Below are positions 9,091-18,296 of a DNA stretch of 64,000 nucleotides, one piece after another (the first letter of the stretch is position 1; each line of letters begins with the position of its first letter). The position numbers and the translations under genes are program-made. The stretch comes from AG-12 sp027339635 (GTDB lineage: Bacteria; Chloroflexota; Dormibacteria; Aeolococcales; Bog-877). The stretch covers positions 1 to 64,000 of the forward strand of contig DAHWNZ010000010.1 in the NCBI GenBank assembly GCA_027339635.1, given 5' to 3'. The notes under the pieces were generated by a model. It was given only the letters and a program-made list of their open reading frames with translations. It did not search any database and was not told the origin of the DNA.

Positions 9091-10640
9091 AAGTCCATCT
9101 CATGTTTCGCGACCACGACTTCGACCCTACTGGCCCGATACCCGAGGAGGCGTCGGAACTGATCCAGGACCTGGGCCTGACGCCACTGCTCGACGCGATG
9201 TCCGGGGGTGACAGGCTCCTGTCCGAAGTGACGCGAGCGGCCCTGCTCACCGGCTTGGCAGACCCCGAGGCGATCCAGTATCGGCAGCAGGTCCTGAATG
9301 ACTGTCTTGATCACCCGGAGCTCGCGCGGGAGCTCTATGAGATCGCGGTGGAGGCGCTTGCCGCCCAGCGCAGGGTCTTCACCTTTGGACGCCAGGCTCC
9401 GTCGGGGATCTTGAGATACGCGCTCCGGGTGATGCGGATATTGCTCGGACCGCTCAGGCGAGTTCGCGAGCTTGCCGACCAAGCCCCAGACACGCTGCGT
9501 TCCGAGGGCATTCTGAACATGTTCCGCACCGTCCGCGAGGAGATCGACGACGGCTATTTCCAGGACGTGGAGGAGTGTCTTGCGGGGCTGGAGTTCCGCG
9601 ACGGGATCACTGTCGGAGCAGGTCTTGGGCAGGGCAACGCTGGGGACAACTACTACCTGAGTCAGCCCCCGCAGGTTTCCACCGGCTTCCTTGAAAGGAT
9701 CGGCCTGGGCCGTCGAGATCCCGCTGCGTTCGACGTGGCACCGCGCGATGAGGCAGGCGCCCGGGCGTTGGCGGAACTGGCAGACCGTGGCATCAACTCA
9801 GCGGCCAGCGCCCTGGCCCAGGCGGCCGATCACGTGGTCGCCTACTTTGGCGCGCTGGCCGCCGAGGTCGGGTTCTACATCGGTTGTCTCAATCTCGCCG
9901 ACAACCTGGCCAGTCGAGGTCTCCCCTTCTGTATTCCCAAGCCCGCAGCCAACCTGGCCCTCTCGGCACAGGGCCTTTACGGGCCCAGCTTGGCCCTAGT
10001 CACTCAGCAGAGTGTGGTGGAAAACTCGCTGGCCGCCGATGGACGGGCGCTGATTGTCATCACCGGGGCGAACTCAGGTGGCAAGTCAACCTTTCTGCGG
10101 AGCCTGGGCACTGCCCAGTTGATGATGCAAAGCGGCATGTTCGTGACCGCGACTGCGTTCGAGGCAGCCGTCGGCAGCCGGGTTTTCACTCACTTTGCCC
10201 GCGACGAGGATCCCACCATGGCGAACGGTCGCTTGGCCGAAGAGCTGGCCCGGATGAGCCGCCTGGCCGGGGCAATCGACGGTCGCGCACTCGTGCTGCT
10301 GAACGAGTCCTTCGAGTCCACCAATGAGGCCGAAGGATCCGAGATAGCCCGCCAGGTGATCCGCGCGCTGCTGGAGGCTGGCTGCCGGGTCGTGCTGGTA
10401 ACTCACCTGTACGACCTTGCCGACAGCCTATACCAGCGGGGCAACCCCGGGACGCTGTTTTTGCGGGCGGACCCGGCAACCCACGGCGGCCCGACTTACG
10501 TGCTCACCGAGGGTCCGCCACGACCGACCGCCTTTGGCCCGGAGCTGTTTCGCAAGATGGGTGGGTGGGAACTGCCCATCAGCGTCGCTGGAGCATCCAC
10601 GCCAGGGAATGCCAACCCGCCGGACCGCGGCCCTATCTAA
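9087..10640 (+). CDS. MutS-like ATPase, second of a tandem pair
   Basis: The 517-residue protein overlaps the first MutS-like gene by 4 bp. Residues 1-300 are a helical lever/clamp-like region (LIQDLGLTPLLDAMSGGDRLLSEVTR...). The ATPase domain has Walker A TGANSGGKST (~326-335) and Walker B ALVLLNESFESTNEAEG (~400), followed by VVLVTHLYDLAD, equivalent to the MutS H-loop. No mismatch-recognition domain is present. The two proteins share only the general fold, so this is an old pair rather than a recent duplication. Roles could be in recombination, branched-DNA processing or something outside repair; nothing nearby settles it. Confidence 0.82.
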   Translation: MKVHLMFRDHDFDPTGPIPEEASELIQDLGLTPLLDAMSGGDRLLSEVTRAALLTGLADPEAIQYRQQVLNDCLDHPELARELYEIAVEALAAQRRVFTFGRQAPSGILRYALRVMRILLGPLRRVRELADQAPDTLRSEGILNMFRTVREEIDDGYFQDVEECLAGLEFRDGITVGAGLGQGNAGDNYYLSQPPQVSTGFLERIGLGRRDPAAFDVAPRDEAGARALAELADRGINSAASALAQAADHVVAYFGALAAEVGFYIGCLNLADNLASRGLPFCIPKPAANLALSAQGLYGPSLALVTQQSVVENSLAADGRALIVITGANSGGKSTFLRSLGTAQLMMQSGMFVTATAFEAAVGSRVFTHFARDEDPTMANGRLAEELARMSRLAGAIDGRALVLLNESFESTNEAEGSEIARQVIRALLEAGCRVVLVTHLYDLADSLYQRGNPGTLFLRADPATHGGPTYVLTEGPPRPTAFGPELFRKMGGWELPISVAGASTPGNANPPDRGPI

Positions 10641-10938
10641 GTCAGGCGCCGGATCTGGAGCTGGGGCGGCCCAGTTGGCCCCGCGCGAGGTCGGCTGCGC
10701 ACCCGAGCAGGTACCAAAGCCAAAGGACTAATAAGGGCCACCGGGCCTGCAATGCAGCCCATCTTCGGCGCTGCAACTCTGTGCCCTGAGCTTGCCAGGA
10801 AGGGCGAGCTGGCGAACCGGAGAGTGTGGGGACAGGCGGGAGGTCGGAGGAACCCACTCGGAAGAGACCTGACTGGCCTGACATCCCGCCAATCAGGCAG
10901 CGGCCTCCAACCGCGCTGCCTCGGGTGAGCCGCCGCCA

Positions 10939-11346
10939 CTATCGGCGGCCCGCAAAGACGGCGCTCTCCTGCTGCAGGGAGGCCAGCAGATCATTCGCGA
11001 CCGTCAACCCAAGCGGGGTCACCGCGACCAGCATCCGCCTTCGGTCCAGGCCATCTTTAGAACGCATCGCCAAGCCGCGACGCTCGAGGCGGTCCACGAC
11101 TCGACTGAGGCCGCTCTGACTGAAGCCGCTCGCCTCGGCCAGCTGTGACATCGTGTGCTTGCCGCTCTTGGCCCCCGCCAGTCGCAGCAACGCTTCGGCA
11201 TCGGCCCAGCCCAGGTCCACCGAGCTGAGTGACCGCCTCTCCAATGCGCAGCTCAAGGCCCTAGCCCGGGAGAGCAGGTCGAGTGCACCCCTGAGGGACC
11301 CGGGTGCGTCCTGGCCGGCGACGCGGGATGGCGAGGCAGGGGACAC
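10939..11346 (-). CDS. MarR-family transcriptional regulator
   Basis: The winged helix is clear: LLRLAGAKSGKHTMSQLAEASGFSQSGLSRVVDRLERRGLAMRSKDGLDRRRMLVAVTPLG, with the MarR wing DRRR. The GTG at 11346 gives 135 residues, near the family norm. A longer version from TTG 11454 adds 36 residues of low-quality sequence, and neither has a strong ribosome site. The gene stands alone between the MutS-like pair and the Ehr operon, on the same strand as the latter but beyond its 3' end. Its target and ligand are unknown. Confidence 0.75.
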   Translation of the reverse strand: MSPASPSRVAGQDAPGSLRGALDLLSRARALSCALERRSLSSVDLGWADAEALLRLAGAKSGKHTMSQLAEASGFSQSGLSRVVDRLERRGLAMRSKDGLDRRRMLVAVTPLGLTVANDLLASLQQESAVFAGRR

Positions 11347-11492
11347 AGCATCGCTGCGCTCCTCGGGGTGGAATGGAAGACGTGCAGCGTGCTCCGAAAT
11401 TGCGGAGCGGGATATCTCCAGCCCAGTCGTGCTTCCACGGGCACATCGCGACAAGCCACTACCCTCGCTGACGGTATGCCAGCAGCTGTCGA

Positions 11493-11540
11493 GTAGAAGC
11501 CATCAGCCAGCCGTTCCGACTTGCGCGGGCCCCCTCGCGT
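11493..11540 (+). repeat. Imperfect dispersed repeat, copy A
   Basis: GTAGAAGCCATCAGCC, followed by CCGAC and CGCGGGCC blocks and TCGCGT, resembles 19540-19588 in the same order and spacing (indels of 1-2 nt). The two copies flank the Ehr operon in direct orientation. The function is unknown. Confidence 0.55.
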
Positions 11541-11671
11541 TGCGTTCCCATCATGCCACGCTAAGCCCGATCTTTGAGTGCGGAGACGTACTTGCAAGCA
11601 CCGGTCCGGCAAGGGCCTGAGGATGATCCCGCAGGAGAGAGCCGGCCCTGGCGAGCCATGGGCAACCGCTG

Positions 11672-13762
11672 TCAGTGAACCAGCAGAACAATGACGAATA
11701 CCGCCACCAGGTAGAGCAGATAGAGGTTGACGTGGCCGGACTGGAGGCGGCTGACTCGCTGCGACAGGCGGCGCGCCCCCAGCACCAGGGGGCGGTACAG
11801 GTAGGTCTCCACGGGCTCGACCACCCGGCGCACGTAGCGCACGGAATGGGTGAAGAAGGGCGCCTGGTGGTAGTCGCGCTGAATCTCCCTTTGGTCCCGG
11901 AAAACCCCTCCAAATGTCGAGCGGAACAGATTGGTGAAGCTGCTCGGCGTGTACTGCATCGTGGGTCGGTAGGGTTCACCGGCGCCGCTCCACACCGGAG
12001 CCTGCCTGACCTGGCCACGCCGCCCCAGCCGCAGGGCCAAGGCGGTCAGCACGATGATCGCGCAGATGCTCAAGAAGATGAAAGTGGGCGAGATGAACGC
12101 GTAGTTGAAGCTGGTGGGAACCACAACCATACCGTTGGCATGCAGAATCTGGCTCAAGAATGTGCCTCCCACCCGGATCGGGAGGGCGAATTGGCGCGGA
12201 TGGAGGAAGAACGGCGGCAGCAGGGAGTTGAAAAGGCCCGGCACCCTGGTGGCGTCGGCCACGGAGGCGACGGGCCCACTCATCCCGAGAGGCGGGATCA
12301 GGGCGGTGACGATCGCGACCGCGGCCGTCGTCGCCATCCCGAGCCTCATGGTCAGGGGAACCTCGCCGGCATGCTCCGCCCGGCGGCTGCGCGGCGCCCC
12401 CAGGAAGGCCCCGCCGAACACCCTGACATAGGTGGTCGCGGCCAGGGCAAAGGTGAGAGTCAACAACATGCCCGCCGCCGCAATGTAGAGACGGCTTTCC
12501 GGAGTGTCGAGTACCCTGGCGCGAATCAGCATCTGCAGGCCCAGCCACTCGGTCTGAAAGCCGTTGAGCGGAGGCACGCCGGCGAGCCCCATGGCTCCGA
12601 CGAAGAAGAGCACCGTGGTCCATCGCATCCGCCGCGCCAATCCCCCCAGGATGTCCAGGTTGAGACCGTGGGCTCCGACGTCGACACAGCCGGCGCCCAT
12701 GAAGAGGGTGCTCTTGAGCAGGGCGTGGTAAAAGGCATGCAGGGTCACGACCACCAGAGCGGCGGCGGCCAAGAGCTCGTGGTGCTGGCTTGAGAACACC
12801 AGCGCCAAGCCCAGCATGGCCACCATGAAGCCCATGTTTTCAATGGTGCTGTAGGCCAGCAGCCGTTTCAGGTTGGGTACCAGGAGCGAGAACAAGACCC
12901 CGTAGGCGGCGGTGAGCACACCAACGCCAAGAGCCAGATAGCCCCACCAGCCCTGGGGTTTGGGAAGCAGGGTCACGACCGTCAGCAGGAGGCCGTAAAT
13001 CCCCATGGAGACGACGATCCCGGAGAGAGCGGCCGAGACGTTTGCGGGGGCCGCGGGGTGAGCCTCAGACAGCCATCCCTGGAGGGGGACCAGGCCGGCC
13101 TTGACTCCGAAACCCAGCAGAAATAGGGCGAACGCGACCGATGCCAGGGTACCGGTCGCAACCGGGTGGTGGGAGAGGTACGTGAACGTGATCCCTTGGC
13201 GGAGGGCACCGAGGGCGATGAAGCCGACCGTCATGGCGATGAAGCCGACCTTGGACAGCACCAACATGAGCAGCGCCGCCTGAGGTCGACCCGGGCGGTC
13301 GAACTCGAGGGTGACCAGCGCATACATGGTGACCACCATGAGCTCCCAGGAGAGCAGGAAGGTGAAGGCGTTGGCGGCCGCGAGAAGAAGCAGGACGGAG
13401 GCCAGGCTGAGATTGAGCAGGGCGTGAAGACTTGCCTGGCGGAGCCTGCCCCCCACGTGGGGGGCATAGCCAGACGAATACAGCGCGATCCCGGTGCCGA
13501 CCACCCCCGTCAGCAGGAGAAAGGTTCCCGCCAGCGGAGTCGCCCGCAATGCAAAACCGCCTATGGGTGTGCTAACCGGCAGGGTCAAGGTGGCGAGCCC
13601 GCCTCTCAGCCAAACAGCCGCGGCGAACACTGTGAGCAACCCCGCCATGATCGCGGATGCGCAGCTCAGGTCAGCCATGAGCTGCCAGCGGAGGACGCCC
13701 AGGCCCAGGGCGCCGGCGAGGAGGAAGGCCGCCAGCGCCGCGGCCAGAATCTCAAGCGCCAT
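11672..13762 (-). CDS. HyfB-like proton/ion-pumping membrane subunit of an Ehr complex (NuoL/M family)
   Basis: The ~696-residue polytopic protein belongs to the antiporter-like NuoL/NuoM/MrpA family. The ion-channel residues are present: Glu in LLSWELMVVTMYALV, Lys in GFGVKAGLVPLQGWLSEAHPAAPANVSAALSG, and His/Lys in FYHALLKSTLFMGAG. A ~110-residue tail after the main bundle ends in a last membrane helix, as in HyfB. The start is set at ATG 13762 (MALEILAAAL), giving an 11-bp overlap with the NuoB-like gene. A longer reading would add arginine/proline-rich sequence that is the shadow of that gene. It is the last gene of the operon and would move H+ or Na+ across the cytoplasmic membrane. Confidence 0.92.
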   Translation of the reverse strand: MALEILAAALAAFLLAGALGLGVLRWQLMADLSCASAIMAGLLTVFAAAVWLRGGLATLTLPVSTPIGGFALRATPLAGTFLLLTGVVGTGIALYSSGYAPHVGGRLRQASLHALLNLSLASVLLLLAAANAFTFLLSWELMVVTMYALVTLEFDRPGRPQAALLMLVLSKVGFIAMTVGFIALGALRQGITFTYLSHHPVATGTLASVAFALFLLGFGVKAGLVPLQGWLSEAHPAAPANVSAALSGIVVSMGIYGLLLTVVTLLPKPQGWWGYLALGVGVLTAAYGVLFSLLVPNLKRLLAYSTIENMGFMVAMLGLALVFSSQHHELLAAAALVVVTLHAFYHALLKSTLFMGAGCVDVGAHGLNLDILGGLARRMRWTTVLFFVGAMGLAGVPPLNGFQTEWLGLQMLIRARVLDTPESRLYIAAAGMLLTLTFALAATTYVRVFGGAFLGAPRSRRAEHAGEVPLTMRLGMATTAAVAIVTALIPPLGMSGPVASVADATRVPGLFNSLLPPFFLHPRQFALPIRVGGTFLSQILHANGMVVVPTSFNYAFISPTFIFLSICAIIVLTALALRLGRRGQVRQAPVWSGAGEPYRPTMQYTPSSFTNLFRSTFGGVFRDQREIQRDYHQAPFFTHSVRYVRRVVEPVETYLYRPLVLGARRLSQRVSRLQSGHVNLYLLYLVAVFVIVLLVH

Positions 13763-14594
13763 CGCCAACCTCCGACTGGTCCGCAAGATGTTCCCTGGCT
13801 CGGCCGACAGCCAGCAGCAGGCCGTGGAGCAGAGCCTGTGGCGTGGGCGGACAGCCGGGAATGTAGGCATCCACCGGAAGCATCAGGTCCAGGGGCCCTT
13901 CGACCGCCGGGCTTGAGGCAAAGCTGCCACAGCTGACGGCACAAGCCCCGGCCGCGATCACCAGCTTGGGAGAGGGCATGGCGGCGTAGGTGTCCAACAC
14001 CGCCTGCCTCATGTTCGAAGTGAGAACTCCGGTCACCAGCAGGACGTCCGCGTGACGGGGGGTTGGGGTGAAGAACAGTCCGAGGCGCTGGAGGTCGAGG
14101 TAGGGAGCGCCGAGCATCTGCAGCTCCGACTCGCATCCGTTGCAGGAGCCGGCGTCCAGGTGACGAATGTGCAGCGAGTGACGAAAGAGCCGTCTCGCCT
14201 CCCGATCCAGGCTGGATGCGGCGGTGCGGAGCGGTACCGGGGCTGGAACTCCGCCATTCTCCCAGTGCAACTCCAGGCGCAGGCCATCGCGGCTCAGGAC
14301 GCCCACCCGGGGGTCCGCCTCGACCTCGAATGCCGCTGGGAACTCTCGCGTGCAGCGGCCGCAGAGGACGCACGCCCCGGCGTCGAAGCGCAGGCACCCA
14401 GAGGACTCGGTGCCACTCGCCTCCAAGGCCGCGGTCGGGCAGCGCCGGCCGGCAGCAAGAGCCATCGCCGGAGTCAACTCCCGCCACCGCACGAGGACCC
14501 GCGAAGCGGCTCCCTCCTCGCCCGCCCTCACGGTCAGGGGGAACTTGGTCGTGCGCACGCCACGTTGAAGGCCGCTGGTGATCCACCGGCTCAT
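13752..14594 (-). CDS. HyfI/NuoB-like iron-sulfur subunit with N-terminal ferredoxin domain
   Basis: The 280-residue soluble subunit joins two modules. Residues ~40-90 form a one-cluster ferredoxin-like domain with Cys52 and CVLCGRC (75, 78, 81), enough for one [4Fe-4S]. Residues ~135-265 are NuoB/HyfI-like with cluster ligands at CNGCE (151, 154), GAC (218) and PGCPP (248). The proximal cluster is therefore preserved although the partner large subunit has lost NiFe ligands. Usually a separate polyferredoxin (HyfH/NuoI) feeds electrons to this subunit; here the fused domain may replace it, and no separate one is encoded nearby. It overlaps both neighbours, so stoichiometric translation is likely. 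Confidence 0.9.
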   Translation of the reverse strand: MSRWITSGLQRGVRTTKFPLTVRAGEEGAASRVLVRWRELTPAMALAAGRRCPTAALEASGTESSGCLRFDAGACVLCGRCTREFPAAFEVEADPRVGVLSRDGLRLELHWENGGVPAPVPLRTAASSLDREARRLFRHSLHIRHLDAGSCNGCESELQMLGAPYLDLQRLGLFFTPTPRHADVLLVTGVLTSNMRQAVLDTYAAMPSPKLVIAAGACAVSCGSFASSPAVEGPLDLMLPVDAYIPGCPPTPQALLHGLLLAVGRAREHLADQSEVGDGA

Positions 14595-16138
14595 CGGTCG
14601 AACTCCGCGGCAGAGAGGGAGAAGCTGGCCTCGATCACGGGATAGTCAGTCAAGTTGTTGCCGCTGCCGCAGGCGTGGGCATAGGGGTGCCAGTTCACCA
14701 CGGCAGGCGTCCGGGCGCGCCAACGAACAACCCGCCCCTCCTGGTCGATTTCGACCCAGTGCAGCGTCTCTCCTCCTGGTGCCTCCGCCCAGCCGAGGGC
14801 GGAGCCGCTCCTCCTGGCGGCCTGACCCGAGGACCGCTCGCCGTCGCGCCACCGATCCAGCAACTGCAGCATGATTGAGAGCGACTGCCCGACCTCCCGT
14901 GCATGAACCCGGAAACGAGCCTCGGCGTCGCCGTCGATCTCCGTCGGCACCTGGAACTCGACCGCGCCGTAGGCCTGGTACGGGTGGTCTCGCCGGCAGT
15001 CCCGGTCAATCCCCGAGCCCCGCCCGACGGGCCCGACAAGGCTGTGCTCGGCGGCGTACCCGGGGTTGAGAATGGCGGTGCCCTCCAGGCGGTCCCTGAA
15101 GGTGGCGGTGTGCTCCAGAAGCTGGCGCAGCCGCTCGGCTCGGGTGCGCCAGACCTCGAGTTGCGTTCTCAGCTGCTGGCAGGCGGGCTCGTCCAGGCGA
15201 GCGTGGAGTCCTCCCACTCGCAGCGCGCCCCGCAGGTAGCGATGCCCCGTCAGCCGCCCCCCCGTGCGGAGCACCTCCTCCTTGAGAATGCCGTACTGAG
15301 CCGAGGCGACCAAAAGCCCTGTCGCCTCGGCCAATCGCCCAATGACCCCAAGGTGGTGATGCAGTCGTTCCAACTCTGCGAGCAGGGTCCTGGCGGCCTG
15401 GTCGGTGGGACCCACCTCCACGCCCAGAGCGTTCTCGACCGCGGTGATGAACCCCAACCCGTTGGCAAAGCTCGAGACGCCGGCGACCCGCTCCGCCAGT
15501 AGCGCCACATCTTCGACCGCCAACCCCTCGGCTCGAGCCTCCATCGCCCGGTACTTGAAGCCCAGCCGAATGTCCACCTCCACGATGTCCTCACCCCCGG
15601 AGGAGAAGAGGAACTCTGCGGACTCCTGGGGACCACTGCGCACCGGCCCGAGGGGAAGCTGGAACACCCCCTGACCGGTGACCGAGGGTCGGCGCACCCC
15701 GTGGGGAGGATGGGGTAGCCGCTCAGCCGCTTCGAAGCCGCGACGCATCGGGTGGTGCCGCTCCTGCCAATCGTGAAGCCTAAGGGGGCTGAGCGCCGGA
15801 TGCCCCAGCGGCTCCAGGCCATGCATCTCGAAGATCTCCCGTTCGTACCAGCTGGCCGCGTGGAGGGCGGGGGTGAGAGAGGTGAATGACTCCGCGTGCA
15901 GGGTGGTGGTGAGCAAAAGCCAGGCGGGGTCGCCAGCGGCCGCGAAGACGGCGGTCAATCGGGGTGGGCTCCCCGCCAGAGTGGTGGCGAAGAGGTCCCC
16001 GATCACACAGGGCCCTGAGAGCGCGGTCGCTAGATCAAAAAAGTCGTCCTCACGGCACTCGACGCGAGCTTCCCCCGGCCGGGTCCACTCCAGCTGCAGC
16101 CCGATGGATTCCGCCAGCCGCTGCAGGGGACTTGTCAC
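14591..16138 (-). CDS. HyfG/NuoCD-like large subunit lacking all NiFe cysteine ligands
   Basis: The 515-residue protein has a NuoC-like N-terminus (SWYEREIFEMHGLEPLGHPALSPLRLHDW, ~97-124) and a NuoD/hydrogenase large-subunit body. Where [NiFe] hydrogenases have RxCGxC, this protein has RVAGVS (217-222: Ala219 and Ser222). Where they have DPCxxC at the C-terminus it has SLSAAE (Ser509 and Glu512) in an otherwise matching context, DYPVIEAS...FDR. All four Ni/Fe ligands are thus gone while the fold and the rest of the complex are kept. That is the definition of Ehr (energy-converting hydrogenase-related) complexes. It should not make or oxidise H2; its substrate is unknown and may be a quinone or small molecule. 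Confidence 0.92.
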   Translation of the reverse strand: MTSPLQRLAESIGLQLEWTRPGEARVECREDDFFDLATALSGPCVIGDLFATTLAGSPPRLTAVFAAAGDPAWLLLTTTLHAESFTSLTPALHAASWYEREIFEMHGLEPLGHPALSPLRLHDWQERHHPMRRGFEAAERLPHPPHGVRRPSVTGQGVFQLPLGPVRSGPQESAEFLFSSGGEDIVEVDIRLGFKYRAMEARAEGLAVEDVALLAERVAGVSSFANGLGFITAVENALGVEVGPTDQAARTLLAELERLHHHLGVIGRLAEATGLLVASAQYGILKEEVLRTGGRLTGHRYLRGALRVGGLHARLDEPACQQLRTQLEVWRTRAERLRQLLEHTATFRDRLEGTAILNPGYAAEHSLVGPVGRGSGIDRDCRRDHPYQAYGAVEFQVPTEIDGDAEARFRVHAREVGQSLSIMLQLLDRWRDGERSSGQAARRSGSALGWAEAPGGETLHWVEIDQEGRVVRWRARTPAVVNWHPYAHACGSGNNLTDYPVIEASFSLSAAEFDR

Positions 16139-17619
16139 CGGGAGACCACCAGGGCGGCCCCGCTCAAGAGCGTGTGCAACGGGCCCGGGATCCAGACCCC
16201 GAGCACCAGCACGGCCGCCAGGAGCAGCACTCCCGGCGCCAGCACCCCAACGCCCAACTCCTCGCGGGAATCAGTCCCTTGCGGCACGCCGTCGCCGAAG
16301 GTCATGGCGCTGAAGGGCGCCATCAAAGCGAAGAAGCCCACCAGAAGCAGGGCGGCGATCAGCACTCCAGGGCCCCAGTTGGCCCCTCGCAACGCCCCGC
16401 TCACGATCGAGAACTCGGACACGAACAGCCCAAATGGCGGTGCCCCTGCGATCGCCAAGGCGCCCAGGATCAGGACCGCCGCGGTCGCCGGGGCGACCTT
16501 CACCACCTGGCGCACGTCACCGATGGTGGTGGTCCGAAAGCGCAGGACCAGGTTCCCGGAGTTCAGAAACATGAGGGTCTTGGCCAGGCTGTGCACCACC
16601 ATCTGTAGGAGTGCCCCGAACACGGCCAGGGGGGCCCCCAGACCGAAGCCCGCGGCGATCAGGCCCATCTGCTCCACGGAGGAATAGGCAAGCAGGCGCT
16701 TGAAGTTGCGCTGCGAGATCATGAAGACGACCCCCACACTCATCGACAGCAGACCGAAGGCCAGCAGGGCGGCCCGCAGGTCCCCCGCATCAGCCCTCTG
16801 CGAGGGCTCGGCCAGGGAGAGCACACGCACTATGGCCAGCATCGCGCAGTTGAGCTCGGCGCCGGACAGCATGGCGCAAACGGGCGCCGGTGCCTGGCTG
16901 TGGGCGTCGGGCAACCAGGTGTGCATCGGTGCCAGCCCGGCCTTGGCGCCGAATCCCACCAGTACCAGCAGGAACCCCAAGGAGGCCAGCCCGGGGCTCA
17001 GCGCCGCCGCTGACCCGCCGATGACAGGGATCGCGAAGTTGTAGGCCCCTCCCAGGGCCGAAACGCCGGCTGCATAGAGAAGCAGAAACCCGAAGAGCGC
17101 GATCAACTCACCCGCCACCGCCAGGATGAGAAACTTCCAGGCTGCCTCCAGGGGCTCTCGGGATCCGTAGAAGTCCACCAGCGGCACCGACGCGAAGGTG
17201 GTCGCGGTCACTGCGGTCCACAGCAAGGCGAGGTTTCCCGCCACGGCCACCAGGACCATCGTCAGGCTGAAGACGTGGAACAGCACGAAGTACCTGCGCA
17301 CCTCCCCCGCCCGCAGCACGTGCTCCTGGGCCGGTGCCCGGAAGTACGCCACCGAGTAGGCGCCCGCCACCGCCGACACGAACGACACCAGCAGCAGGAC
17401 GACCCCATTGAGGTCGTCAAGGTACAGCCAGTCGCCCAGGGCTGCGATCGGGCCACCGGCGAGCACCCTGGCCACCAGCAGCAGAGCGACTGCCAGGGTC
17501 AGAACGGAGCTTGGCGCCACGATCAGATATCTGGCCCTGTCGTGGCGCAGGAACCCACTCAGCCCAGCTCCCAGGAGCGGGATGGCGAGCACGGTCAGCA
17601 GCAGCGCCGTGTCAGTCAT
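16135..17619 (-). CDS. HyfF-like membrane antiporter subunit (NuoN/L family)
   Basis: The 494-residue protein has about 14 predicted membrane helices. The family core is intact: a Lys helix, VGFGAKAGLAPMHTWLPDAHSQAPAPVCAMLSG; SQRNFKRLLAYSSVEQMG; and QMVVHSLAKTLMFLNSGN. The equivalent of the helix-5 glutamate lies in a helix reading LLWTAVTATTFASVPLV, which lacks an obvious Glu, so this subunit may use another acidic residue or not pump. It overlaps both neighbours by ATGA/GTGA. It is the second large ion-translocating subunit of the Ehr complex beside the HyfB-like protein. Confidence 0.9.
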   Translation of the reverse strand: MTDTALLLTVLAIPLLGAGLSGFLRHDRARYLIVAPSSVLTLAVALLLVARVLAGGPIAALGDWLYLDDLNGVVLLLVSFVSAVAGAYSVAYFRAPAQEHVLRAGEVRRYFVLFHVFSLTMVLVAVAGNLALLWTAVTATTFASVPLVDFYGSREPLEAAWKFLILAVAGELIALFGFLLLYAAGVSALGGAYNFAIPVIGGSAAALSPGLASLGFLLVLVGFGAKAGLAPMHTWLPDAHSQAPAPVCAMLSGAELNCAMLAIVRVLSLAEPSQRADAGDLRAALLAFGLLSMSVGVVFMISQRNFKRLLAYSSVEQMGLIAAGFGLGAPLAVFGALLQMVVHSLAKTLMFLNSGNLVLRFRTTTIGDVRQVVKVAPATAAVLILGALAIAGAPPFGLFVSEFSIVSGALRGANWGPGVLIAALLLVGFFALMAPFSAMTFGDGVPQGTDSREELGVGVLAPGVLLLAAVLVLGVWIPGPLHTLLSGAALVVSR

Positions 17620-18260
17620 CCCCGCAACCTGGTCAACTCGGAGGTGTCGGTGCCGGCGCCCTCCTGATGCATCCGCGCCACCAGAAACCCGACCACGAGC
17701 ACGGCGATCAAGATGTCCAGGACAATTGCGAACTCGATCAACAGGCTGAGCCTGGGCGCCACCACCAGGCCCACCAATAGAAGCCCATTCTCAGCGGCAA
17801 ACAGGCCCGTCACCTGCATGATCGCGTCGCGCCTGGCGGTGGTGGTGAACAGGCCAAGAAGGAAAACCGCGATGGCGATTCCCAGTACCGACGAGGGGAG
17901 GAACTGCGGCGGATACGACAGCCGGGTGGCGGAGAGAAAGCCAAGCAGGGTCAGGCCCGCACCCAGCATGAGGGCGGTGGGGAAGCGAACGTAGTAGGAA
18001 GCCTCGCGCCGGTCCAGCACGGCGAAACTGGTGCGCCGGCGGAGGACGCGCGGGATGATCACTCCCTTCATCACGATGATGAGGACCCCGAAGAGTAGCA
18101 GCTCGATGAGGTGGGATTCCGCAAAGAGGCCGATCGCCACTCCGCCCAGCAGCCACGATTGGACCGCGTATGCGGAGACTGCGGCGTCAAGGCTCCGGGT
18201 AACAATGAATTGGAAGCTGACCAGCAGGATCAGGGTCGCCAGAATCACCTCAGGCAGCAC
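17616..18260 (-). CDS. HyfE-like membrane subunit of the Ehr complex
   Basis: The ~214-residue hydrophobic protein has about seven helices. Its C-terminal half resembles NuoK (IMQVTGLFAAENGLLLVGLVV...LLIEFAIVLDILIAVLVVGF), with the buried Glu residues typical of that subunit. The start is placed at GTG 18260, which has GGGAGGGG 5 nt upstream; GTG 18275 would add five residues without a ribosome site. The gene is 36 nt behind the NuoH-like gene and overlaps the HyfF-like gene by 4 bp. It probably links the antiporter modules to the membrane anchor. Confidence 0.88.
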   Translation of the reverse strand: MLPEVILATLILLVSFQFIVTRSLDAAVSAYAVQSWLLGGVAIGLFAESHLIELLLFGVLIIVMKGVIIPRVLRRRTSFAVLDRREASYYVRFPTALMLGAGLTLLGFLSATRLSYPPQFLPSSVLGIAIAVFLLGLFTTTARRDAIMQVTGLFAAENGLLLVGLVVAPRLSLLIEFAIVLDILIAVLVVGFLVARMHQEGAGTDTSELTRLRG

Positions 18261-18296
18261 CGTATCCCCTCCCACCCTGGGTTTTGGGGCCCTGCA

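Noticed and set aside
11675..12793. Long plus-strand frame over the HyfB-like gene
   Set aside because: It is an antisense shadow; no motif, and the minus strand is a clear NuoL-type protein.
14591..16138. Functional [NiFe]-hydrogenase (H2-evolving or H2-oxidising)
   Set aside because: All four metal-binding cysteines are replaced in the large subunit, so no NiFe centre can form.
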